From: a candidate division WWE3 bacterium | Lineage (GTDB): Bacteria; Patescibacteriota; WWE3; 9FT-COMBO-53-11 | DNA: 19,316 nt | Direction of reading: 5' to 3' | Assembly: GCA_030620855.1 (NCBI GenBank) | Contig: JAUXIZ010000004.1 | Location: 1 to 19,316 of the forward strand | In this document: one piece after another, positions 1 through 6,055 of the stretch | Numbering within the stretch: the stretch's first letter is position 1 | How the letters are laid out: each line of letters opens with the position of its first letter | The notes under the pieces: model-generated | Told to the model about the DNA's origin: nothing | Seen by the model: only the letters and a program-made list of their open reading frames with translations | Databases searched by the model: none | Position numbers and translations under genes: made by a program

Positions 1-1
1 G

Positions 2-91
2 GCGAGGAGGGAATTTGACGTTGAGCCGTTCGAGAAAAAAGAAAAGATTCGCTACCTAAAAGATCTGCTGCCAGGTAGGTTTTTGATCTGA
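2..91 (+). CDS. C-terminal fragment of an unknown protein
   Basis: An open frame enters from the left edge and ends at TGA 89-91. It gives 29 residues rich in Lys, Glu and Arg, ending in LLPGRFLI. The frame has no stop from the edge onward and its composition looks like a real charged C-terminus. The fragment is too short to assign to a family. It could be a chance open frame. Confidence 0.4.
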   Translation, partial: ARREFDVEPFEKKEKIRYLKDLLPGRFLI

Positions 92-100
92 AATACGACC

Positions 101-217
101 TTCTGATCTCTTGGCCGCCAAGGCCTGCCAAGGTTCTACTAACTTCTGGCAGTTACTACTGTGGGAGAAGTGTCCAATCCCGTCCTTCCCAAACTAGCCC
201 AATTCTTCAGATCAGGG
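101..217. other. Possible structured RNA element (multi-stem fold) between the edge gene and cobO
   Basis: This is most of a 216-bp stretch with no convincing gene (92-307). Reading by eye, CTGATCT (103-109) can pair with AGATCAG (209-215) as a closing stem. Inside it lie CTTGG/CCAAG (110-114 with 118-122, 3-nt loop) and a longer hairpin, CTGCCA (125-130) with TGGCAG (147-152), extended by AGGTT (131-135) with AACTT (141-145). A weaker third stem is TGGGA (162-166) with TCCCA (187-191). No U-tract follows, so it does not look like a terminator. The strand and the function are unknown, and no B12 box was found. Confidence 0.3.
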
Positions 218-295
218 ATAATTTGGTTCCAATGGTGAACTACCTGTGCCAGTAAGCTTATGACACAAACTGGCTCGAGCAGGATTTATTTGGTG

Positions 296-301
296 TAAAC
301 T
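296..301 (+). promoter_or_regulatory. Putative -10 box of the cobO-like gene
   Basis: TAAACT lies 6 nt before the GTG start at 308, with TG directly upstream of it. The same hexamer occurs before ileS. No Shine-Dalgarno sequence and no clear -35 are visible. If used, transcription would begin at or next to the start codon, giving a leaderless mRNA. Confidence 0.35.
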
Positions 302-307
302 TGAGCT

Positions 308-832
308 GTGGGAGAAAAAGGTTTAATTTATGTTTTTACGGGAGAAGGCAAGGGTAAAACCACGGCCGCGATTGGGCAGGCAGTCCGCTCTATCGGGCAG
401 GGTTGGAAGGTTTTAATTGTTCAGTTCATAAAGCAGGTTATATCCGGAGAAGTCGCACCTCTCAAAAAACTTGGAGTTGAAGTTTATCCGATGGGTTTGG
501 GTTACGTGGGTATTTTAACTGACCGGAAGGAAAGGGCTCAGCACGTTCAGGCTGCTGAGCGAGCATTTGATTTCACTAAAGGAAAACTGGATACAGGAGG
601 TTACGATCTTTTGATTTTAGACGAGGTCAACAATGCGGTGCACCTTGGGCTTTTGGAAGTGGGGGAGGTTTTGGAGTTTTTAAAATCCAAACCAAAAAAT
701 TTAAGCGTTATTCTTACTGGTAGGGATGCACCGCAGGAGTTCTTGGAACTGGCCGATTTGGTTTCGGAAGTCAGAGAAATTAAACACCCCTTTAGGGAGG
801 GGTTGCGGGGGAAAAAGGGAATCGAATACTAA
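308..832 (+). CDS. cobO: ATP:cob(I)alamin adenosyltransferase, CobO/CobA (BtuR) type
   Basis: The enzyme transfers the adenosyl group of ATP to a reduced corrinoid, making the coenzyme B12 form. The 174 residues cover the whole family (E. coli BtuR is about 196). The P-loop GEGKGKTTAA is at about residues 13-22, followed by the usual VLIVQFIK strand. The Walker B-like strand LLILDE is near residue 105, then ILTGRDAP and the family ending H-P-F-x-x-G-x-x-G-x-x-G-I-E-Y. The start is GTG at 308; no better in-frame start or Shine-Dalgarno sequence is visible. No other cobalamin gene is in the window, so the protein may serve salvage or may have taken another nucleotide-binding role. The family assignment is firm; the physiological role is not. 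Confidence 0.9.
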   Translation: MGEKGLIYVFTGEGKGKTTAAIGQAVRSIGQGWKVLIVQFIKQVISGEVAPLKKLGVEVYPMGLGYVGILTDRKERAQHVQAAERAFDFTKGKLDTGGYDLLILDEVNNAVHLGLLEVGEVLEFLKSKPKNLSVILTGRDAPQEFLELADLVSEVREIKHPFREGLRGKKGIEY

Positions 833-841
833 TAAAAAAAG

Positions 842-870
842 ACGGCTCTAGATTGTTAAACCAGAGCCGT
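842..870. terminator. Bidirectional rho-independent terminator between convergent genes
   Basis: ACGGCTCT (842-849) pairs perfectly with AGAGCCGT (863-870) around a 13-nt loop. A run of A precedes it (834-840) and TTT follows it, so it can stop transcription of the cobO-like gene on plus and of the sigma gene on minus, where the A run reads as a long U-tract. The TAA stop of the sigma gene (856-858) lies in the loop, so one stem arm also codes for its last residues. Confidence 0.8.
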
Positions 871-1764
871 TTTCTCCAAGTAATAAGCAAGTTTCACACG
901 GGCGTGGCGTTGGATCTGTTCCACCCTCTGTCGGGTGAGATCCAGTTTCTTGACGATCTTAGGTCCTTTTAATCCATCCCAGTATCTCCACCGCAGGACA
1001 AGCTGTTCCTTTGGGGTGAGAACTTCCCTCATCGCTTCAACCAGTTGAGAGGTCAGGACTTGGGTAAGAGCTTCTGCCTCCACATCAATCGTGTCTCCGA
1101 TCAACTTGATCCTTTCAGTTTCGTTGTCGCCACCATCATTAGGGAGCGGTTCGTCTAGCGAGGTTGTCCAAGGGAGGTTGGAAACTTCAGTAACCTTCCG
1201 CTCCGTCAGATCAGATGCTCTAGCCACATCCTCTACAGCGATCTCCTGCCTGCCTTGCCTTTGCTGGAGAAGATTTTCGTTTTTTAACACCTTACGGCGC
1301 CGATTGACCATATGAACGGGAATACGTATGGTAGATACCGTATTGTCAAGTCCGCGCTGCATATGTTGAATAATCCACCAGGTCGCGTAGGTGGAGAAAC
1401 GCGCTTTTTCAGGATCGTAATCTTCAATCGCCCGGATTAGGCCGAGCATTCCATCTTGGGCAAGATCGTTGATGTCGATCGTATCGTTCGGAAACTGTTG
1501 CAACTTTCGGGCATATTTGGAGGCGTTACTGATAACCAGCCTCAAGTTTGAGCTAATCAGCTTTTGGCGAGCTTCTTCTCCCTCGGTAGCCTTTCTTTCC
1601 AAAAGCTTTACCGTTTGAGGGGATCTTCTCCCTTTGCTGAGAAGCTTGTCTTTTGCCCGCTTTCCTTCCTGATAGAGATTGGAAAGCTTTCTCTCTTCTT
1701 CAGCGGTCAAAAGAGGATGATCTCCGATTTGCTTAAGAAACGGTTTAAGGGAACCGCTTGGCAT
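856..1764 (-). CDS. RNA polymerase sigma factor, sigma-70 family (RpoD/SigA-like, no region 1.1)
   Basis: The protein directs core RNA polymerase to promoters. The 302 residues begin with region 1.2 (LKPFLKQIG, about 6-30). Region 2 follows: SSNLRLVIS at about 71-79, the DLAQDGMLGLIRAIEDYD helix at 100-117, FSTYATWW at 123-130 and TIRIPVHM at 145-152. Region 3 comes next, and region 4 is at about 235-292. Aligned by eye with E. coli sigma-70, Q437 is kept (Q133) but T440 is Gln (Q136). In region 4.2 R584 is kept (R278), but E585 is Gln (Q279) and R588 is Glu (E282). It could be the housekeeping sigma of a divergent lineage or a group 2 alternative factor. The ATG at 1764 has a good Shine-Dalgarno sequence, AAGGAG. 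It diverges from ileS. Confidence 0.93.
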   Translation of the reverse strand: MPSGSLKPFLKQIGDHPLLTAEEERKLSNLYQEGKRAKDKLLSKGRRSPQTVKLLERKATEGEEARQKLISSNLRLVISNASKYARKLQQFPNDTIDINDLAQDGMLGLIRAIEDYDPEKARFSTYATWWIIQHMQRGLDNTVSTIRIPVHMVNRRRKVLKNENLLQQRQGRQEIAVEDVARASDLTERKVTEVSNLPWTTSLDEPLPNDGGDNETERIKLIGDTIDVEAEALTQVLTSQLVEAMREVLTPKEQLVLRWRYWDGLKGPKIVKKLDLTRQRVEQIQRHARVKLAYYLEKTALV

Positions 1765-1793
1765 ATCTTCTCCTTTTCTTATAGGTTTTCTCC

Positions 1794-1822
1794 ATCTTAA
1801 GTCACTTTTCCATCCCTGTCAA
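1794..1822 (-). promoter_or_regulatory. Sigma-A-type promoter of the sigma factor gene
   Basis: On the minus strand a perfect -35 TTGACA (1822-1817) is separated by exactly 17 bp from the -10 TAAGAT (1799-1794). The predicted start lies roughly 25 nt upstream of the ATG, which leaves room for the AAGGAG ribosome site. It overlaps the region expected to hold the ileS -35. Confidence 0.7.
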
Positions 1823-1825
1823 CTC

Positions 1826-1834
1826 TGATAAACT
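1826..1834 (+). promoter_or_regulatory. Putative extended -10 promoter of ileS
   Basis: TGA-TAAACT fits a TGn extended -10 element and ends 7 nt before the ATG at 1842. No convincing -35 and no Shine-Dalgarno sequence are present. Transcription would start at or just before the start codon. The element lies back to back with the sigma gene promoter. Confidence 0.45.
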
Positions 1835-1841
1835 AATTCGT

Positions 1842-4745
1842 ATGTCTGACTTTAAAAAGGTGGAATCGGTTGTTGACTTTCCGAAGTTAGAGAGAAAAAT
1901 TCTTAAGTGGTGGTACTCGTCAGGGTTGGAAAAGAAGTATTTAAGGAAAAACGACCGCTCTAAAAAACTGTTTAGGTTTTTGGATGGCCCCATAACGGCA
2001 AATAATCCCATGGGGGTGCACCATGCGTGGGGCCGAACCTACAAAGACCTTTTCCAGCGTTATAAAAATATGCAGGGGTTTAAGCAAAGGTTCCAGAACG
2101 GTTTTGACGCCCAGGGCCTTTGGGTTGAGGTGGAGGTGGAAAAAGACCTTGGATTTAAGACTAAAAAAGACATCGAGCGCTACGGCATAGACAAGTTTGT
2201 TGAAAAATGCAAAGAGAGAGTTTTTAAATACGCCGGGATCCAAACTGAGCAGTCCAAACGCCTAGGATATTTTATGGACTGGGAAAACTCCTACTTTACC
2301 CTCTCCGACGAAAACAACTATGCCATTTGGAGTTTTCTCAAAAAGTGCCACGAAGAAGGTTGGATCTATGAGGGAAGAGATGTTGTTCCGTGGTGCGCCC
2401 GCTGCGGTACGGCATTATCCGAGCACGAGATTGTAACCGAAGGCTACAAAGAATTGACCCACCCGGGAGTTTTTGTAAAATTTCCGGTTTTCGGGGAGGA
2501 TGAAACGTTTTTCCTGGTTTGGACTACTACTTCCTGGACTCTGCCGGCAAACACCTCTCTTGCGGTAGGTCGTGACATTAAATATTCTTTTGTTTCACAA
2601 GACGGGCAAACCTTCATTTTGGCAACGGACCGGCTTAAAGAGGCGGGAGTTAAAGGTAAGGTGGTTAAGGAGGTTTTGGGCAAAGATTTGGTGGGTTTGG
2701 AATTTGAATCCCTCTTCCCGGACTTTTTTTCCCAGCGAGGGTTAAAGCATAAAGTTGTGGATGCCGACTTTGTCAATTTGGAGGAGGGGACCGGCGTTGT
2801 CCATATTGCGCCAGGAAGCGGCCAGGAGGATTATGAGCTTGCCAAAGATAAAAACCTTCCCGTAATTGAATCTCTTAACGAGGAGGGAGTGTTTTTGGAA
2901 GGTTTTGGCAGCTGCTCCGGCAAAAGCGCATTTGAGGTCGGCTCTCAGATTGTTGCAGCACTTAAGGAAAAAGGCCTTCTTTACAAGGTTGAAGATTACA
3001 CGCACCGGTATCCCGTTTGCTGGCGCTGCGGATCAGAGCTTATTTTTAGGCTGGTTGACGAGTGGTACATCGCAATGGACGATCTTAGAACCCGCCTCAC
3101 GCGCATAACCAAAACCATAAACTGGATCCCTTCCTTTGGCTTGGACAGGGAACTTGACTGGCTTGCCAACATGCGTGATTGGATGGTATCCAAAAAGCGC
3201 TATTGGGGCTTGGCACTTCCTTTTTACAAATGCCGCCATTGTGGAAATCTAGAGGTTATCGGGAGCCGTGAGGAACTCAAAGAAAAAGCAATTTCCGGGT
3301 GGGATAAATTTAAGAAACACTCGCCGCACCGCCCGTGGGTTGACGAAGTAAAAATCCGCTGCTCGAAATGCGAAAGAGCGGTTTCAAGAATTAAGGATGT
3401 TGGAAACCCTTGGCTTGATGCAGGGATTGTTCCTTTCTCTACCCTTGTTGATCCAAAGACCGGCAAAGTCAGTTATCTTACAGATAAGGAATACTGGAGC
3501 AAATGGTTCCCGTTTGATTTTATTACCGAATCTTTCCCTGGACAGTTTAGAAATTGGTTTTATTCGCTTCTGGCGATGTCTTCCGTTTTGGAGGACACGG
3601 CTCCGTTTGAGAGTGTTTTGGGCCACGCACTGGTCCGCGACGAGAAGGGCAGAGAGATGCACAAATCATTGGGGAATGCGATTGAGTTTAACGAGGGGGC
3701 CGAGCGGATGGGAGTGGATATTATGCGTTGGCTTTATGCAACACATGACCCGGCCACAACCGTTAATTTTAGCTACGGGGCGGCCGAAATTGTTAGAAGG
3801 CGGTTTTTCTTGATTTTTTGGAATACTTACCGGTTTTTCGTCGGGAACGCTTTGGTTGATGGCTGGGTTCCTAAAAAAGGAGCTAAGAGTGCACGGCGGG
3901 AGGTTTTGGACCAGTGGATTCTTTCCAGGTCGAACTCTTTGGTTAAAGGAGTTACGGAGGCTTTGGACGGGTATGATGCCAAAACCGCCTCTGAGGCGAT
4001 TGAGCGGTTTGTGGTGGACGATTTGTCCCAATGGTATGTGAGGCGTTCGCGAGACAGGGTTGGCCCGACGGCGGAGGATGAGTCTTCAAAAGCGTCTTTT
4101 TACCAAACTATGCATGAGGTTTTGGAAGCGGTGGTTCGACTTTCTTCCCCGTTTATGCCTTTTGCAGCCGAAGAGATGCATCAGAATTTGACAGGCTCCG
4201 GCTCCTCGCGCACCGGCTACACGGTAAAAAATTCGGTTCACTTAGCCCTCTGGCCTTCCTTTAATAAAATGCACGTTGACAGCCCGCTAGAGAGGCAGAT
4301 GGAGCATCTTCGAGAGATTGTTTCTCTTGGACACTCTTTTAGAAAAATTAATAAAATCCCTCTAAGGCAGCCCTTGGCTTCCTTAACTGTAAAAGGATCA
4401 AGCGGCTTTAAAACCCAAAAGGCAGAGCTGACAAACCTCCTTAAAAAGGAGTTGAATGTCAAAGAAGTACTCCTTAAAAAGGACGGGGAGCTTGCCGTTG
4501 ATTTTAATACTAAACTTACGGATGAGTTGAAAGCCGAGCGATCCGCCCGTGAGCTTGTTAGAGAGATCCAGGGTTTAAGAAAAGAGAAAGGGCTAAAGCT
4601 CACCGATAAGATCAGAGTTTCCTATCCGGACAGCGCACCTAATAAGCTTGCCGTTGCTGCTTTTTCCGACTTAATCAGGCGTCAAACGCTTGCAGAAGAG
4701 CTTTCACCTGGTAAAATCTTAAGGATATGGCCGAAAAGAAAGTAA
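1842..4745 (+). CDS. ileS: Isoleucyl-tRNA synthetase
   Basis: A class I synthetase that charges tRNA-Ile in the cytoplasm. The 967 residues include the catalytic fold, the CP1 editing domain (WTTTSWTLP, then the HIAPGSGQEDY stretch), the W-rich KRYWGLALPFY region and a C-terminal anticodon-binding part. The HIGH motif appears as GVHH (58-61) within NPMGVHHAWGRTYKD, and KMSKS appears as M-H-K-S-L (606-610). Cys pairs at 185/188 with 393/396, and at 464/467 with 507/510, look like two zinc knuckles. The motif variants resemble one known subset of bacterial IleRS rather than a broken enzyme. ATG 1842 lacks a Shine-Dalgarno sequence. Its 3' end overlaps rplU, so it heads the ileS-rplU-rpmA unit. 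Confidence 0.97.
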   Translation: MSDFKKVESVVDFPKLERKILKWWYSSGLEKKYLRKNDRSKKLFRFLDGPITANNPMGVHHAWGRTYKDLFQRYKNMQGFKQRFQNGFDAQGLWVEVEVEKDLGFKTKKDIERYGIDKFVEKCKERVFKYAGIQTEQSKRLGYFMDWENSYFTLSDENNYAIWSFLKKCHEEGWIYEGRDVVPWCARCGTALSEHEIVTEGYKELTHPGVFVKFPVFGEDETFFLVWTTTSWTLPANTSLAVGRDIKYSFVSQDGQTFILATDRLKEAGVKGKVVKEVLGKDLVGLEFESLFPDFFSQRGLKHKVVDADFVNLEEGTGVVHIAPGSGQEDYELAKDKNLPVIESLNEEGVFLEGFGSCSGKSAFEVGSQIVAALKEKGLLYKVEDYTHRYPVCWRCGSELIFRLVDEWYIAMDDLRTRLTRITKTINWIPSFGLDRELDWLANMRDWMVSKKRYWGLALPFYKCRHCGNLEVIGSREELKEKAISGWDKFKKHSPHRPWVDEVKIRCSKCERAVSRIKDVGNPWLDAGIVPFSTLVDPKTGKVSYLTDKEYWSKWFPFDFITESFPGQFRNWFYSLLAMSSVLEDTAPFESVLGHALVRDEKGREMHKSLGNAIEFNEGAERMGVDIMRWLYATHDPATTVNFSYGAAEIVRRRFFLIFWNTYRFFVGNALVDGWVPKKGAKSARREVLDQWILSRSNSLVKGVTEALDGYDAKTASEAIERFVVDDLSQWYVRRSRDRVGPTAEDESSKASFYQTMHEVLEAVVRLSSPFMPFAAEEMHQNLTGSGSSRTGYTVKNSVHLALWPSFNKMHVDSPLERQMEHLREIVSLGHSFRKINKIPLRQPLASLTVKGSSGFKTQKAELTNLLKKELNVKEVLLKKDGELAVDFNTKLTDELKAERSARELVREIQGLRKEKGLKLTDKIRVSYPDSAPNKLAVAAFSDLIRRQTLAEELSPGKILRIWPKRK

Positions 4746-5089
4746 AAAAGGCCCCGGCCCGCAAACCGAGGCAGCCAAAAAAACAAAAAGAACTGACCGA
4801 CATGCTTGCCGTGATCAAGCTTGGCGGGAGCCAGCATTTGGTAAAAGAGGGAACCGAACTCGAAGTACATCGTTTGGATGCTAAAGAAGGTTCCAAAACT
4901 AAAGTGGAGGCTGCGGTTCTTCGCCCAAAAATCACCAAAGGTTCGGCAACATACAAAATTTTAGAGCATAAAAGAGGCCCTAAGATTGATGTTATGACTT
5001 ACAAAGCAAAGGCCCGCTACAGGAGGAAGAAGGGTTTTAGAGCGGATTTAAGCCAAGTTAAGGTGGAAAGCATAAGCGTAGGAAGGTAA
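4727..5089 (+). CDS. rplU: 50S ribosomal protein L21 with a basic N-terminal extension
   Basis: A large-subunit protein that binds 23S rRNA. The family core begins at MLAVIKLGGSQH (residue 26) and ends with the typical basic segment HKRGPKIDVMTYKAKARYRRKKG followed by VKVESI. The middle of the core is shorter than usual: from residue 26 it has 95 residues against about 103 in most bacteria. I chose ATG 4727 because AAGGA lies just upstream, whereas the internal ATG 4802 has no clear ribosome site. This gives a 25-residue extension rich in Lys, Arg and Pro. The gene overlaps the end of ileS by 19 nt, which implies translational coupling. If the true start is 4802, the extension disappears. Confidence 0.93.
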   Translation: MAEKKVKKAPARKPRQPKKQKELTDMLAVIKLGGSQHLVKEGTELEVHRLDAKEGSKTKVEAAVLRPKITKGSATYKILEHKRGPKIDVMTYKAKARYRRKKGFRADLSQVKVESISVGR

Positions 5090-5093
5090 AGAT

Positions 5094-5342
5094 ATGGCGC
5101 ATAAGAAAGCAGGAGGTGCAAAAGCAAGACAAGCCACAAGAGTTGCCGGCAAGCGACTGGGGCTGAAAGTGGGATCAGGGCAGGAGGTACCATCCGGAGC
5201 GATTATTGTAAGGCAAAGAGGAATGACGTTTGCTCCGGGCGAGGGCGTGGGAATGGGTCGTGATTTTACTCTTTTTGCTTTAAAGCAGGGCAAAGTTTCC
5301 TTTTCCGACCGCCGGGGTAAAAAGGTCGTTTCCGTTTCCTAG
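5094..5342 (+). CDS. rpmA: 50S ribosomal protein L27
   Basis: A large-subunit protein whose N-terminus reaches the peptidyl transferase centre. The 82 residues start MAHKKAGGAKA and contain AKRLG-like GKRLGLK, the IIVRQRG strand and the F-A-P-G-E-G-V-G-M-G-R-D segment, all typical of L27. There is no cleavable N-terminal extension of the Firmicutes kind. It follows rplU by 4 nt, with GGAAGG as the ribosome site. Its TAG stop shares the palindrome CTAG with the stop of lepB on the other strand, leaving no room for a terminator. Confidence 0.97.
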   Translation: MAHKKAGGAKARQATRVAGKRLGLKVGSGQEVPSGAIIVRQRGMTFAPGEGVGMGRDFTLFALKQGKVSFSDRRGKKVVSVS

Positions 5343-5935
5343 TCTGTTTCAATATAACTAGGGGATTTTATAAATGATAATACCTGCGGTGGCCAGTATC
5401 TAACCCAAACCTTTCCGATAATTTCATCGACTTTAATGATTCCCCATTCTCGAGAGTCGGAAGAGCGTTCCCGGTTGTCTCCCAAAACCACATAACCTTC
5501 TTCGGTGGAAAATATCTCTCCGTCTTGAATAGTTCGCCTGCCAAAGGTTTCCGTCCCTTCTTGGATGTAGGACTCATTAAGCAAAAAGCCTTGCGGATTC
5601 CCCGTATTTATTATGAAAACATCCCCGTTCTGCATTTTTATTTTCTCACCGGGGAGGGCAACTATCCTTTTTATAAAATCTAGGTTTGGTTGTTGTGGGG
5701 AGCGAAAGACAATTACGTCGCCGCGCTGAGGCTCGTGTTTTAGCAGGTTATAACTAACCATTTCGGTAAGAAGATATTCCCCGTTTTTAAAGGTTGGTAG
5801 CATCGAATCTCCTCTAACTTGGTGTGGTCGAACCAGAAAAAGATACAGAGCCAAAAATAAGATAACAGCTAAGACGGCCGTCTCAGCTACTTCCAACAAG
5901 AAATCGATTAGACCCTTAAAAAACTTGAAGAGCAC
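5339..5935 (-). CDS. lepB: Signal peptidase I
   Basis: A membrane serine protease that removes signal peptides from exported proteins. The 198 residues begin with one membrane segment (about 16-35). The catalytic Ser44 is in GDSMLPTF and the general base Lys89 is in FIKRIVALPGE, a Ser-Lys dyad. The later boxes V-V-L-G-D-N-R and S-S-D-S-R-E-W-G are present, and the protein ends soon after WVRYWPP. The start is GTG at 5933-5935, placed 6 nt after a perfect TATAAT with no Shine-Dalgarno sequence, so the mRNA is probably leaderless. It converges on rpmA with a 4-nt overlap. Confidence 0.96.
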   Translation of the reverse strand: MLFKFFKGLIDFLLEVAETAVLAVILFLALYLFLVRPHQVRGDSMLPTFKNGEYLLTEMVSYNLLKHEPQRGDVIVFRSPQQPNLDFIKRIVALPGEKIKMQNGDVFIINTGNPQGFLLNESYIQEGTETFGRRTIQDGEIFSTEEGYVVLGDNRERSSDSREWGIIKVDEIIGKVWVRYWPPQVLSFIKSPSYIETD

Positions 5936-5941
5936 GGGGCT

Positions 5942-5947
5942 ATTATA
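5942..5947 (-). promoter_or_regulatory. -10 box of lepB
   Basis: A perfect TATAAT on the minus strand ends 6 nt before the GTG start of lepB. A possible -35 is CTGACT, 18 bp further upstream. The spacing puts the transcription start at the start codon itself. The same AT-rich stretch lies just upstream of tRNA-Val on the plus strand. Confidence 0.6.
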
Positions 5948-5975
5948 GAATAGTTAGGTAGCACCAGTCAGTAGC

Positions 5976-6050
5976 GGAGAGTTAGCTCAGGGGCAGAGCA
6001 CCTCGTTCACATCGAGGGGGTCACAGGTTCGAATCCTGTACTCTCCACCA
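5976..6050 (+). tRNA. tRNA-Val, anticodon CAC
   Basis: A full cloverleaf can be drawn. The acceptor GGAGAGT (5976-5982) pairs with ACTCTCC (6040-6046). The D stem is GCTC/GAGC. The anticodon stem CCTCG/CGAGG has the loop TTCACAT (6006-6012), giving CAC, which reads GUG. The T arm is ACAGG-TTCGAAT-CCTGT. The discriminator is A and CCA is encoded (6048-6050). The next gene's ATG lies 5 nt after the CCA. Confidence 0.97.
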
Positions 6051-6055
6051 CTTTT

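Noticed and set aside
192..307. Possible cobalamin riboswitch before the cobO-like gene, from a segment resembling GCCAGTAAGC
   Set aside because: No B12 box could be found between it and the start codon, and the other core elements do not line up. A covariance search would be needed to revive it.
3397..3813. 138-residue open frame inside ileS on the same strand
   Set aside because: It lies wholly within the strongly supported ileS frame and has no family features; likewise the other long frames inside polA, clpE and the wzx-like gene.
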